NCBI RefSeq assembly: GCF_016908975.1
Contig: NZ_JAFBEX010000001.1
Coordinates: 124,001 to 188,000 of the forward strand
DNA from: Neobacillus cucumis
GTDB lineage: Bacteria > Bacillota > Bacilli > Bacillales > Cytobacillaceae
Direction: 5' to 3'
DNA length: 64,000 bases
Shown here piece after piece: positions 9,173 to 18,186 of the stretch (position 1 is its first letter; each line of letters begins with the position of its first letter). The notes under the pieces are model-generated. The model saw nothing but the letters and a program-made list of their open reading frames with translations. It had not been told where the DNA came from and searched no databases. The translations under genes were made by a program, and so were the position numbers.

Positions 9173-9202
9173 GCGTGAATCCTCCTGAATCCACGCTTTT
9201 TA
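9171..9202 (+). terminator. Rho-independent terminator
   Basis: AAGCGTG (9171-9177) pairs with CACGCTT (9192-9198), followed by TTTTTAT on plus. It may also serve the minus-strand WG-repeat gene. Confidence 0.7.
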
Positions 9203-9213
9203 TCGGTCTTCTA

Positions 9214-10941
9214 TTATGAACGAAATGTCCTCCAAAACTCACCGTTAACATCTATCCATTCCTTAAGTTCATGAAATGAGATCGTAAATGTAGGAAAACC
9301 GGCTGCAAATGAGGCAATATCGTAAGGGTGAAAAAAGATATTCAAGCCAGTTTCACTGATAAAAAACGGCTGAGCCGATTGTATACCATGGTATTCATTT
9401 GGAAAGAGGTATGAATACTCATCATTACTTTTTATCTGTTCCTCAATCAAATCACTGATTGCCTTAACATATGGACTTCCTGCCTTGAAAAGATCTTTCA
9501 ATTGATAGAACTTGCCCGTTCTCAGATTTATATGTGCATATTTTTTGATTGGCATCCCATGTGCCGCACAAAATGGATATTCGTATCCTGTGATTTCAAG
9601 CACTAATAAATCTTTCATGAAAAAAGTAATCTCAAAATCACCTGTATAACTATATTCTAATGGAGTCGACGGGACTGGTTTAACCCCAGCCATTTCCTTT
9701 AGCTTTTCATTTACCTGAGCAGGATTTGTCATTCCTTTAATCTCAGGGTAGTATATAAGATAATCAAAATTAGGCCTATATTTTTGTTCTAAAATGGCTA
9801 GTTGTTTCGTTAATGGAAAAATAGATGCTTGTTCCCAAATCAGCTCATTCGTTTGACTAAAATAAATCACGCGTTGATCAATATCACCTTTTATAAGCGT
9901 CTTATCAAAACTAAGCCACCCACCTCCGCTTACTTGGGGTAAGTGAACCACTCGATTCCCAAGAGTATCAATAAAGTAGGTATACTGATCATCAGATACA
10001 GATGCCAGTCCGTCCTGAAAGTGTCCGATTTCACGAAAAATAAACCCAGTTAATAGATGTCCTTCATGGTCAGCCACTGCAAAAATCGATCTTATACATG
10101 CCTGTTTTGGATCGAGCTCCTTCCCAATGGCAAACCGGTTTTCCCCTAAGTATACAATCCCGTTATAATGAGGCTTTATTATATAATTTCCATCAGGTTT
10201 AATGAGTCCATATAAGCCTCGCTGATCACCGTCTATACTGACAACAGCACGACTATCAACAAAACGCTCTGCTGTTGTGAAATTTGGCTCCATAACAATG
10301 TTTCCCTGAATATCGATATAGCCATATTTTCCATCATTACTTTTTTTAAAGGAGAGAAGCCCTTGACCATAATTGCCTACCCATGCATATGGATAGGTTT
10401 GCAATACTTTACCTGTAAGGTCAATTAATTGATACTGCCCCTTTAACGTTTTAACAACAGCCCTTCCCTCAGTAAATTCACTTGTCGATTCATAGATGAG
10501 CGGAATCACTATCTTACCTCTTTTATTTAAATACCCATACTGATAATTCCCTTGTTCGTCTGTTTCTGCAGCTTCCACGCGTCCCTGTATATATTCAGGG
10601 CTGATTACCGTATAAGCCCTATCGGTAATCACTTTGCCACTTTCATCAATGACTTTGTTTCCTTCTCGGTCATTGACAATCGAACGCCCCTCTGAAAACG
10701 ACTGAATCGTATCATATTTGGGTTTCACGATAAAATAACCTTGTTCATTAATAATTCCTGATTTATCCATTAGATGAACAATGGCTAATCCATTATCTTG
10801 ATAATCTTCCGCTTGGTCATAGATAGGTGGAAGCACCACTTTACCTTTCGCATTGATGTACCCCCATTTGGTTCCGCCAATTTCGCGAAAAGCCGCAGGA
10901 AATAAATAAACTCCCCTTACTTCTTGATAAAATCCAACCAT
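9214..10941 (-). CDS. WG-repeat protein with C-terminal DUF3298-like domain
   Basis: 575 residues from the ATG at 10941. An upstream TTG at 11004 would add 21 residues but has no ribosome site; the chosen ATG also has only a weak one. At least six WG-type repeats of about 40 residues fill the first 330 residues (KWGYINAKGKVVLPPIYD, GIINEQGYFIVKPKYD and QYGYLNKRGKIVIPLIYE are examples). The last 200 residues resemble the RsiV/DUF3298 fold (GYEYPFCAAHGMP, INLRTGKFYQLKDLF). No signal peptide or membrane helix is visible. In RsiV that fold binds lysozyme; here the role is unknown. Confidence 0.8.
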   Translation of the reverse strand: MVGFYQEVRGVYLFPAAFREIGGTKWGYINAKGKVVLPPIYDQAEDYQDNGLAIVHLMDKSGIINEQGYFIVKPKYDTIQSFSEGRSIVNDREGNKVIDESGKVITDRAYTVISPEYIQGRVEAAETDEQGNYQYGYLNKRGKIVIPLIYESTSEFTEGRAVVKTLKGQYQLIDLTGKVLQTYPYAWVGNYGQGLLSFKKSNDGKYGYIDIQGNIVMEPNFTTAERFVDSRAVVSIDGDQRGLYGLIKPDGNYIIKPHYNGIVYLGENRFAIGKELDPKQACIRSIFAVADHEGHLLTGFIFREIGHFQDGLASVSDDQYTYFIDTLGNRVVHLPQVSGGGWLSFDKTLIKGDIDQRVIYFSQTNELIWEQASIFPLTKQLAILEQKYRPNFDYLIYYPEIKGMTNPAQVNEKLKEMAGVKPVPSTPLEYSYTGDFEITFFMKDLLVLEITGYEYPFCAAHGMPIKKYAHINLRTGKFYQLKDLFKAGSPYVKAISDLIEEQIKSNDEYSYLFPNEYHGIQSAQPFFISETGLNIFFHPYDIASFAAGFPTFTISFHELKEWIDVNGEFWRTFRS

Positions 10942-11056
10942 TGTTTCACACCCATTATTTTTTAATATATATATGAAAATATTAGATAATAAGTGTGATG
11001 ACAAAAAAATAGCACACTAATGAAGTGTACTAACTTTTATCATTATTAAATTATAG

Positions 11057-11237
11057 GCTGTGTTAAAGGATATTGTTGATTTCGGAACGATGTTGATTGG
11101 AGCGGAAGGCGCTCGACTCCTGCGGGAGTACGGGGCAGAGGAGACCCCACAGGCGCTTTCATCGCCGAGGAGGCTCCCCGGCACGCCCTCGGAAAGCGAG
11201 CGCTTGGAGCGGAAATCAACATCCATGTTAACACAGC
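11057..11237. repeat. Palindromic GC-rich intergenic element, 181 bp
   Basis: Ends are inverted repeats: GCTGTGTTAA (11057-11066) and TTAACACAGC (11228-11237), continuing inward as GTTGATTTC/GAAATCAAC. The interior is far richer in G and C than its AT-rich surroundings and contains CGACTCCTGCGGGAG, a string I recognise from repeats scattered in Bacillaceae genomes. No gene of its own and no obvious target-site duplication. It fills most of the gap between the WG gene and the polyferredoxin. Confidence 0.65.
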
Positions 11238-11274
11238 GAAATAATAAATGATTTAAACTACTTGCTTTAATATA

Positions 11275-12291
11275 TTAATGACCAATATAACGGGCTTCAG
11301 GGATTAATTGTTTCCATTCTTCATAAGTAATAATGGTATTCCAGTGCCCAGTCATTTTCGCAACTCCAATCACAACGAAGAATAAAACAAAGAATGTAAC
11401 CGGAACAACCCATTTATTGACCTTCTTCTTGGCAACCGTCATGTACAATGTATCTTTAATCGGGCATGCTTCTACACATGACATACACGCAGAGCAATTA
11501 AGTGAATTTACCTTTTCCAGCTTATGAACCTTTAAACGCTGCGGACAAACCTTTGTACACATTCCGCAGTTGGTACATGTATCAACCTTTCGCTCAATTT
11601 TAGTTATTCTAAAAATAGATCCCAAACTAATTAAGGCTCCGTAAGGGCATAGGAACCGGCACCAGAAATTTCTAAAAAATAAAGATAAAATAAAAATAAC
11701 AATAATGAACTTCAACATAAATCCACTAATATTTAAGAATAACAAGAGCATTTTCACATCGGAGACTTTATTATAATTATCAACTAAAAAACTTTTCGCA
11801 CTAAAGATATCCATCTGCATGACCATGCTTATAAAAAATAACAACAGAATATACTTAATTGGGGTTAACAGCCACACAAGCCACCTAGGCATATCAACGT
11901 TCTTTTTAAATATTTTTCTACCAACCCAGGCAAGTAGTTCATTGACGGTGCCTATCGGACAAATCCAGCTGCAGAAGGACTTCCGAAGAAGGAGCCCTGT
12001 CCCCACAAAAAACGAAAGCAACACAAGACCGGCAGGATGGACAACATCAAAATCTCCGCTTGTTAGCCACACCTTTAACGCCACGAGGGCACTAATGGGC
12101 AAAAAACCCTCGACAGCTGAAGGCCGTTCAACGAAAGGTGTTTTGCCATTCGTGACAAAATGCTCATAAAATTGATAAAATTGCAAACCTATGTATAGTG
12201 AAAATAACATAAAAACAGCTTGAACCGCATATCTCGTAATCTGTATGGGTTTATGTTTTAATTTTTTTCGATACCAAGCCATAGACTTCAT
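11275..12291 (-). CDS. NapH/NosR-like membrane polyferredoxin
   Basis: 338 residues from the ATG at 12291, behind GGAGGAACCAGT; a frame six codons longer has no ribosome site. There are five or six membrane helices, two cytoplasmic CP motifs (SWICPIGT, RFLCPYGA) typical of NapH/NosR/CcoG relatives, and two [4Fe-4S] ferredoxin motifs (CTNCGMCTKVCP, CSACMSCVEACP, about 242-285). The family moves electrons between quinol and periplasmic or assembly partners. No partner reductase is adjacent; the nearest candidate is the molybdoenzyme block 8 kb away. Function inferred from family only. Confidence 0.82.
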   Translation of the reverse strand: MKSMAWYRKKLKHKPIQITRYAVQAVFMLFSLYIGLQFYQFYEHFVTNGKTPFVERPSAVEGFLPISALVALKVWLTSGDFDVVHPAGLVLLSFFVGTGLLLRKSFCSWICPIGTVNELLAWVGRKIFKKNVDMPRWLVWLLTPIKYILLLFFISMVMQMDIFSAKSFLVDNYNKVSDVKMLLLFLNISGFMLKFIIVIFILSLFFRNFWCRFLCPYGALISLGSIFRITKIERKVDTCTNCGMCTKVCPQRLKVHKLEKVNSLNCSACMSCVEACPIKDTLYMTVAKKKVNKWVVPVTFFVLFFVVIGVAKMTGHWNTIITYEEWKQLIPEARYIGH

Positions 12292-12470
12292 ACTGGTTCC
12301 TCCATTCATTATTAACCTAACTATAATGAACGCGAAATTGGAGGGATGTGATATTAATCATCCGTTTTCTTGGTTTCAAGAAAATGTCACATTACCATTC
12401 TTATTTTTGTCAAAAATTTATTAGTCTCAATATAGTACCAATACAAATTGGAATAAGTAAGATACACAAT

Positions 12471-12500
12471 AAAAAATCCAGCGGAACGTTTCCGCTGGAT
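12471..12500 (-). terminator. Rho-independent terminator of the Gfo/Idh/MocA gene
   Basis: TCCAGCGGAA...TTCCGCTGGA (12477-12486 with 12490-12499), with a T-run on the minus side. Confidence 0.85.
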
Positions 12501-12504
12501 ATAC

Positions 12505-13491
12505 TTATTTCTCTACTCCAAAGACAATGTTATTCTGCCTTCTTGCCTCTTCGGTAATTCGAAGAACGATGTTACTCCAATCTTTCAATTGATTATATTC
12601 CATTGTATGATGGTTTTGAATAATGTTGGCGATATTGATACATTCATAGACCATGTTTTGTTGTTCCTGGTCCACACTTAAGATTTGACTTTCCTTTGTA
12701 TGTGAATCATGGAACAGAATTTTCGAAATTGGGGCCGCATCTTCAAGGACAAATGTCCCTTTCTCTCCATTTATTTCACAAGGAAGGACGGAATGTACTA
12801 TTTTTGAACAGAGAATTGTACAAACAAATCCATCGTATTCTAATAGTAAAGTTCCGCTTCCATCGACACCACTTCGTAAGATTACAGGGTGATAGGATAC
12901 CTTCTTCGGTTCCCCAAACAGTCCTACTGCTAAATATATTGGATAAACACCTAAATCGACAAGTGCCCCTCCTGAGTATTCGGCAGAGAAAATATTGGGT
13001 TCCTCTCCTTTTAAAAAGGCATCATAGCGTGAGGAGTATTGCAAATACGGAAGGATTGCACTTCTTAGTTGGCCAGCCATGTGCAGCTTTTCCTTTAGAA
13101 TTTTAAAATTTGGCGTGTGGATATTCCGAATTGCCTCAAATAAGAAAACGCCATTTTCCTCAGCCATTTTATAGGCGGTTGCTAATTCAGCTGAATTAGA
13201 GAAAATCGGCTTTTCACAGATCACATGCTTTTTATTTTTTAAAAAGATTAACGTTTGTTCGAAATGAAGTGAATTCGGTGACGCAATGTAAACTGCCTGG
13301 ATCTCGTCGCTTTTGGCCATTTCTTCTAAATCTGTATAATAGTTTGGTGCGTTATATTGTTGGGCAAGCTGTTTTGCTTTTTCTTCAGTCCGTGAATATA
13401 CCCCTACTAATTGGTATTGTTCACTAAGTCTCGCTGCTTGGATAAAGGCTTCTGTAATCCATCCGGTACCTACTGTTGCAAAGTTGATCAT
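12505..13491 (-). CDS. Gfo/Idh/MocA family NAD(P)-dependent oxidoreductase
   Basis: 328 residues from the ATG at 13491, behind GGAAGAGGTAGGAGT. The Rossmann start is FATVGTGWITEAFIQAA, followed by the family's CEKPIFSN motif (about 93-100) with the conserved lysine. Length and sequence resemble B. subtilis YulF. Such enzymes oxidise or reduce sugars or inositols; the substrate is not deducible. Monocistronic with its own terminator. Confidence 0.85.
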   Translation of the reverse strand: MINFATVGTGWITEAFIQAARLSEQYQLVGVYSRTEEKAKQLAQQYNAPNYYTDLEEMAKSDEIQAVYIASPNSLHFEQTLIFLKNKKHVICEKPIFSNSAELATAYKMAEENGVFLFEAIRNIHTPNFKILKEKLHMAGQLRSAILPYLQYSSRYDAFLKGEEPNIFSAEYSGGALVDLGVYPIYLAVGLFGEPKKVSYHPVILRSGVDGSGTLLLEYDGFVCTILCSKIVHSVLPCEINGEKGTFVLEDAAPISKILFHDSHTKESQILSVDQEQQNMVYECINIANIIQNHHTMEYNQLKDWSNIVLRITEEARRQNNIVFGVEK

Positions 13492-13721
13492 ACTCCTACC
13501 TCTTCCTATTAAATACTTCAAGATACCATTTTATCCTTTTTAAGCACCTTTTTCCAATATAAACAAGTAATTTTTCATATTCTTCCTGTTTTGAACATGA
13601 AATGATGGGAACAATGGAAAAATATCTGATTTTATGTTATTTATATGTAATAGATATTTAGAAAAGTGTAAGGCTTTGAATCATATAAAAGCAGACACTG
13701 ATGAGAAAGAGGGTTGAAAAG

Positions 13722-15380
13722 GTGGAAAATCATACATCCAATTTCATAAAAGATATTATGATCAAAGATTTGGAATCAGGTAAACACCAAAAGATTATCA
13801 CACGATTCCCACCAGAGCCAAACGGGTATTTGCATATTGGTCATGCTAAGTCAATTATTATCAACTTCGGATTAGCTGATGATTTTAATGGACAAACCAA
13901 CTTACGTTTTGATGATACCAATCCATTAAAGGAAGATATAGAGTTTGTAAACTCCATTAAAGAAGATGTTAAATGGCTTGGATTCGAATGGGATAACTTA
14001 TACTTTGCTTCGGATTATTTTGAGGAAATGTACAACCGCGCAGTTCTTTTAATTGAAAAAGGCCTTGCCTATGTAGATGATTTATCAGCGGATGAAATTC
14101 GTGAATACCGTGGGACATTGACAGCCCCTGGAAAGAATAGTCCTTACAGAGACCGTTCCGTTGAAGAGAATCTTGATTTATTTAAACGGATGCGTGCTGG
14201 AGAATTTGATAATGGTCAAAAGGTACTGCGCGCAAAAATTGATATGAGTTCACCTAACATCAATCTACGTGACCCGGTTATTTACCGCATCTCCCATGCA
14301 ACGCACCATAATACAGGTGATAAATGGTGCATCTATCCTATGTATGCTTTCGCTCATCCGCTTGAGGATGCGATTGAGGGGGTAACCCATTCGATCTGTA
14401 CAATTGAATTCGAAGATCAACGACCATTATATAACTGGGTTGTCGAACAATGTGCTATGGAGAGCACACCTCAACAAATCGAATTCGGCCGATTGAATGT
14501 TACGAATACCGTAATGAGTAAGCGGAAGCTCAAGCAATTAGTGGAAGAAGGGTTTGTCGATGGCTGGGATGACCCGCGCATGCCAACCATTTCTGGTATG
14601 AGACGGAAAGGCTTTACGCCAGAATCAATTCGTGCTTTTGTCAAGGAAACCGGTGTTCACAAGGGGTCTGGTGCAGTTGATTCGCAAATGCTCGAACACT
14701 ATGTCCGTGAAGATTTAAAATTAAAAGTACCGCGGACAATGGGTGTGATTAACCCATTAAAAGTGGTTATTACGAATTATCCAGAAGGACAAATAGAATT
14801 ATTGGATGCCGAAATCAACCCAGAAAATCCGGATATGGGAATGCGGAAAATTCCATTTTCTCGTGAAATTTATATTGAAAAAGATGATTTTATGGAGAAT
14901 CCTCCAAAGAAATATTTCCGCCTATTTCCTGGTAACGAGGTTCGCTTAAAACATGCTTATTTCATTAAATGTGAAGAGGTTGTCAAGGATGCAAATGGTG
15001 AAGTGGTCGAACTTCGTTGTACTTATGATCCTGAGACAAAGAGCGGTACAGGCTTTACCGGAAGAAAAGTAAAAGGAACGATTCACTGGGTCGAAGCGAC
15101 ACATGCCGTTCCAGCTGAATTCCGTTTATACGAACCGCTTATTTTGGATATTACGGAGGAAAACGATGTGGAAGAAAAAACGTCTTTCCTTGATCATGTA
15201 AATCCAAACTCATTAGAAGTCTTGCAAGGCTTTGTCGAGCCGAATATGAGGGAAAGCGTACCGCAGGATAAATTCCAATTTTTCCGCCATGGCTATTTCA
15301 ACGTCGATCCTAAAGATACGACAGTAGATAAGCTTGTATTTAATCGAATTGTTTCACTAAAAAGTTCGTTTAAGATTTAA
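13722..15380 (+). CDS. glnS: Glutaminyl-tRNA synthetase
   Basis: 552 residues from the GTG at 13722, which lies eight bases after GAGGG; an ATG seven codons upstream has no ribosome site. Class I signatures are [15 protein letters not shown] (the HIGH motif) and VMSKRKL (KMSKS). Two C-terminal beta-barrel domains follow, so the enzyme is full length. It charges tRNA-Gln directly. Most Bacillales lack GlnRS and make Gln-tRNA through GatCAB, so this gene may be acquired. No T-box leader is visible in the 200 bases upstream. Confidence 0.95.
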   Translation: MENHTSNFIKDIMIKDLESGKHQKIITRFPPEPNGYLHIGHAKSIIINFGLADDFNGQTNLRFDDTNPLKEDIEFVNSIKEDVKWLGFEWDNLYFASDYFEEMYNRAVLLIEKGLAYVDDLSADEIREYRGTLTAPGKNSPYRDRSVEENLDLFKRMRAGEFDNGQKVLRAKIDMSSPNINLRDPVIYRISHATHHNTGDKWCIYPMYAFAHPLEDAIEGVTHSICTIEFEDQRPLYNWVVEQCAMESTPQQIEFGRLNVTNTVMSKRKLKQLVEEGFVDGWDDPRMPTISGMRRKGFTPESIRAFVKETGVHKGSGAVDSQMLEHYVREDLKLKVPRTMGVINPLKVVITNYPEGQIELLDAEINPENPDMGMRKIPFSREIYIEKDDFMENPPKKYFRLFPGNEVRLKHAYFIKCEEVVKDANGEVVELRCTYDPETKSGTGFTGRKVKGTIHWVEATHAVPAEFRLYEPLILDITEENDVEEKTSFLDHVNPNSLEVLQGFVEPNMRESVPQDKFQFFRHGYFNVDPKDTTVDKLVFNRIVSLKSSFKI

Positions 15381-15430
15381 CAAAAGAGAACCTCTTTTTT
15401 CTAATAAAAACAGGTTCCGTTTTGAATAAA

Positions 15431-15462
15431 AAATGCTCAGGGCTAACCCTGAGCATTTTTTA
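15431..15462 (+). terminator. Rho-independent terminator of glnS
   Basis: AATGCTCAGGG-ctaa-CCCTGAGCATT then TTTT. A weaker AACCT/AGGTT hairpin precedes it. Confidence 0.9.
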
Positions 15463-15557
15463 TATTTTCGGCTTAAGTCACCATCGCCGTTCCATAATTC
15501 TGTTTTGTACATAGACTCTTATTTATAGGTAAAGAAAGATGAAATGAGGGTAAGTAC

Positions 15558-16022
15558 ATGATTAATGTTTTATTTGTATGCCTGGGGAATATTTGCCGTT
15601 CACCGATGGCTGAAGCTTTGTTTCGCTATTTAGTCAAAAAGGAAAACTTGGCAAACAAAATCACAGTTGATTCCGCTGCAACCAGTTCATGGCAAATCGG
15701 CTTCCCTCCCCACGAGGGAACTCTTAATATTTTAAAAAAGTACAATATCCCCTCTGATGGGCTTGTTGGACGCCAACTAAAGAAAAATGACTTCTGGAAA
15801 TTCGACTATATTATTGGTATGGACGAAAGCAACCTAAAAAATATTTACAAGATAACCGGCATGCGTAATCATCCAAAGATTATTAGGCTACTTGACCTGA
15901 CCAGATACAAGAAGGATATCCCCGATCCATTTTTTACAGGTGATTTTGATCAAACCTATCGTCTTGTTTCAGCCGGGTGCAGGGTATTACTCAATAAAAT
16001 ACGCAGCGAGCAAAACTTATAA
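15558..16022 (+). CDS. Low-molecular-weight protein-tyrosine phosphatase
   Basis: 154 residues. The catalytic P-loop is CLGNICRS (residues 8-15, CX5R type) and the general acid lies in PDPFF (about 121). This is the YfkJ/YwlE superfamily. It dephosphorylates phosphotyrosine, or phosphoarginine in some members; the Ile before the Cys-Arg pair of the loop rather than Thr favours tyrosine specificity, by analogy with YfkJ. Start follows GATGAAATGAGGGTAAGTAC. Confidence 0.88.
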   Translation: MINVLFVCLGNICRSPMAEALFRYLVKKENLANKITVDSAATSSWQIGFPPHEGTLNILKKYNIPSDGLVGRQLKKNDFWKFDYIIGMDESNLKNIYKITGMRNHPKIIRLLDLTRYKKDIPDPFFTGDFDQTYRLVSAGCRVLLNKIRSEQNL

Positions 16023-16122
16023 CAACAAGGCATCCCTCTTGAAATAAAACCCTTATTAATAAGGAAGTTGTTTTTGGTAAATAATTAGATAGTTAAACAA
16101 GAAATAGAGGAGGACGACAAGT

Positions 16123-16281
16123 ATGCAACAGAAACAACAAACTAAAGAGAGTATGGGTTCTATTATGCAACCAGAATTTGCCGGAACGGATGCACAAAAA
16201 GTTAAACAAGAAATTCAAAAAGATGTAAACGCAGGACAAGGTGACATAACTTCCCGAGAGGCGGGAGCAATGCGAGATTAA
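16123..16281 (+). CDS. Gamma-type small acid-soluble spore protein-like, 52 aa
   Basis: ATG behind GAGGAGGACGACAAGT. The Gln-rich product has EFAGTDAQKVKQEIQKD followed by AGQG, which parallels the EFASETNAQQVRKQNQQ...AGQG repeat of gamma-SASP. Only one repeat is present, so it is shorter than SspE. It would serve as an amino acid store in spores, if the match is right. Confidence 0.6.
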   Translation: MQQKQQTKESMGSIMQPEFAGTDAQKVKQEIQKDVNAGQGDITSREAGAMRD

Positions 16282-16282
16282 G

Positions 16283-16610
16283 AAAAGCGCAAGCGCCTTG
16301 GTCAGCCCCGATATAGGGAGATTTATCGATGGCAAGAAAAGCGTAGCCAGAGATTAGTCTCCCTTAATGCGAACAGAAAATCATAGTTTTCTGTAGCCAA
16401 GCACAAGACAAGCCGGCCGAAAGGTTGCCTTTTAACCTTTTGGACGGATTGACTTAAATGTGGAGGCGACTGCCCTGGGACTCTAGGCTAAGACGCACAC
16501 TGCAAGAAGGCGTTCTTTGCCTTCTTCAGGGGGTGGCTTAGGCTTCGAGTCCCAAGGAGCCGCAACTGGATATGTTTGTGACCTCGAGGGGCTAAGCGCT
16601 GGAGCTGGAC
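16283..16610. repeat. Structured GC-rich intergenic element with five nested hairpins, about 330 bp
   Basis: Ends carry AGCGC...AGCCCC (16283-16310) and its inverted counterpart GGGGCT...AGCGCT (16588-16600). Inside are hairpins GGGAGA/TCTCCC (16316, 16358), ACAGAAAA/TTTTCTGT (16373-16394), CCGGCCGAAAGGTT/AACCTTTTGGACGG (16413-16447), and a long one, GGGACTC/GAGTCCC (16477, 16547) enclosing AAGAAGGC/GCCTTCTT (16504-16526). No open frame of note. The end strings resemble repeats I know from Bacillus genomes. Either a dispersed element or a structured RNA. Confidence 0.55.
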
Positions 16611-16645
16611 AATTCTCAAAGACAATGTTTATACTTCTTATCTAT

Positions 16646-16672
16646 TAAAAAACCACTCTTAGTGGTTTTTTT
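16646..16672. terminator. Bidirectional rho-independent terminator
   Basis: AAAACCACT/AGTGGTTTT with T-runs on both strands, three bases past the stop of the PAS kinase gene. Confidence 0.8.
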
Positions 16673-16674
16673 GT

Positions 16675-17703
16675 TTACTGAAGACCTGGTTCTTTGTCTT
16701 TTGATACCGGTATATCTAAAATTACTTTTGTTCCTTTTCCCAGTGAAGCGGCGATTGTTAGCTCACCACCAACGGATCGTGCCCGTTCATCCATACTAAA
16801 CAAACCGACGCCATGAGTCTGCTTTTCTATATTAAACCCTTTTCCCGTATCTTCTACCATGACCCTTACCAAATCTTCCATTTCCCTTATCGTAACCGCT
16901 GCTTCTGTAACTTCCGCATATTTCCTTATATTGGTTAATGCTTCTTGTATAATGCGATAAATGGTTAGTTCAATACTGATTGAAAGACGCTTATTTAAGA
17001 CACAGTCAAAATAAACATCGATATTATAATGGTCAGAATAACGGGATAGAAAAGATCGGATAGCAGGAATTAAACCTAGGTCATCAAGAACTGAGGGCCT
17101 TAGCTCCCATGAGATTTCCCGAATCTCCTCAATCAGTTGCGCTGCTTCTTCATGCATCTGATGTAACAGCGGATGATCAACCTCAGCCATAAGACGATTA
17201 ATCGTAATCAAATGACTATAAAGGTTTTGTCCAATTCCATCATGTAAATTACGTGAAAGCCTTTTTCGTTCTTCTTCTTGCACATCGATAATGGTGGTCA
17301 TCATTTTTTGCAGTTCTTGTTCGACACGCTTTCTTTCCGTAATTTCATAACGAATAGCTACATATTGATACGGCTTTTCTTTTTCATTTAAAAATGGAAC
17401 AATCGTAGTATCAACCCAGTAATAGGTGTTATCTTTAGCTTTATTTAAAATTTCACCCTTCCAAACTTTTCCCGATCCGATGGTCTTCCACATCTGTTTG
17501 AAATATTCATTTGAGTGGTACCCAGAATTTACAATTCGATGGTCGTTACCAATGAGCTCTTCCCGTGAGTATTTCGATATATAGCAAAATTGGTCATTTA
17601 CGTATGTAATCGTACCTCTTGAATCAGTTATAGCGACAATGGATGATTCATCAAGGGCAAATTTATAATCCATCAGTTCATTTCTCTTCTGCTGAATATC
17701 CAT
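16675..17703 (-). CDS. PAS-domain sensor histidine kinase, NarL/NreB family
   Basis: 342 residues. A PAS domain (about 12-125, ITDSRGTITYVNDQFCYISKYS to QYVAIRYEITERKR) is followed by a HisKA_3 box EEERKRLSRNLHDGIGQNLYS with His about 154, then the ATPase domain with N-box EALTNIRKYAE and G-box DTGKGF. No membrane helix. The PAS has one cysteine, so it lacks the four-cysteine [4Fe-4S] sensor of staphylococcal NreB. Last gene of the regulatory set; 3 bases separate it from the GAF gene. It would phosphorylate the LuxR-type regulator upstream. Confidence 0.88.
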   Translation of the reverse strand: MDIQQKRNELMDYKFALDESSIVAITDSRGTITYVNDQFCYISKYSREELIGNDHRIVNSGYHSNEYFKQMWKTIGSGKVWKGEILNKAKDNTYYWVDTTIVPFLNEKEKPYQYVAIRYEITERKRVEQELQKMMTTIIDVQEEERKRLSRNLHDGIGQNLYSHLITINRLMAEVDHPLLHQMHEEAAQLIEEIREISWELRPSVLDDLGLIPAIRSFLSRYSDHYNIDVYFDCVLNKRLSISIELTIYRIIQEALTNIRKYAEVTEAAVTIREMEDLVRVMVEDTGKGFNIEKQTHGVGLFSMDERARSVGGELTIAASLGKGTKVILDIPVSKDKEPGLQ

Positions 17704-17706
17704 GAT

Positions 17707-18174
17707 TCACAATCCCCCTGATTTAAAGTCCAAATAATCCTTAAGAATCTCTTCCAATACCTGAGCCTCTTCTAGTACCCTTTCCCGCTCAGAATCATTA
17801 AAGGATCGATATTCTCGGTTTCCAACCAGTAATACCCCTTTTGGAACATGGTTAAAAAAAAGAGGAACCGCATAGCAAGTATTCAGCTTCTCAGCAAGAG
17901 CAATCGGATAATCCGTGACTTTACCTGTAACATGATGAGGAAAATTAGTATGCATCATCGGGGTTCCGCTTGAGATGATTTTACCGGCGATTCCTTTCCC
18001 AAAGCGGACCGTTATTCGTTTATATTTATCGTTTAAATTGCCGACAGCATAATGCCACCTTACGTCTGGACCTACTTTATTTTGGATAGCAAGCCCAACA
18101 AAATCACAAGAAACCTGTTCCTTTAATTGTTTACATATTTTAATAACGTCTGGTAATTCCTTTATTTCCGTCAT
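17707..18174 (-). CDS. GAF-domain protein, NreA-like
   Basis: 155 residues forming a single GAF domain (CDFVGLAIQNKVGPDVRWHYAVGN, GKGIAGKIISSGTPMM, YAVPLFFNHVPKGVLLVGNR). Staphylococcal NreA is the same size, binds nitrate and restrains the NreB kinase; it is likewise encoded with a NarL-type kinase and LuxR regulator. The nitrate link is inferred from this context and the NasC-type enzyme upstream; the binding pocket cannot be judged by eye. Confidence 0.75.
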   Translation of the reverse strand: MTEIKELPDVIKICKQLKEQVSCDFVGLAIQNKVGPDVRWHYAVGNLNDKYKRITVRFGKGIAGKIISSGTPMMHTNFPHHVTGKVTDYPIALAEKLNTCYAVPLFFNHVPKGVLLVGNREYRSFNDSERERVLEEAQVLEEILKDYLDFKSGGL

Positions 18175-18186
18175 CTAAAGGCTCCC

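Noticed and set aside
11017-11251. Three overlapping small ORFs on both strands inside the GC-rich palindromic element
   Set aside because: They arise from the palindromic GC-rich sequence itself, have no ribosome sites and no protein-like character.
12696-13106. 136-aa plus-strand frame antisense to the Gfo/Idh/MocA gene
   Set aside because: Antisense shadow with no start signal; the minus-strand gene has clear family motifs.
13522-13721. T-box leader for glnS
   Set aside because: No T-box consensus, specifier stem or terminator/antiterminator pair is visible upstream of glnS.
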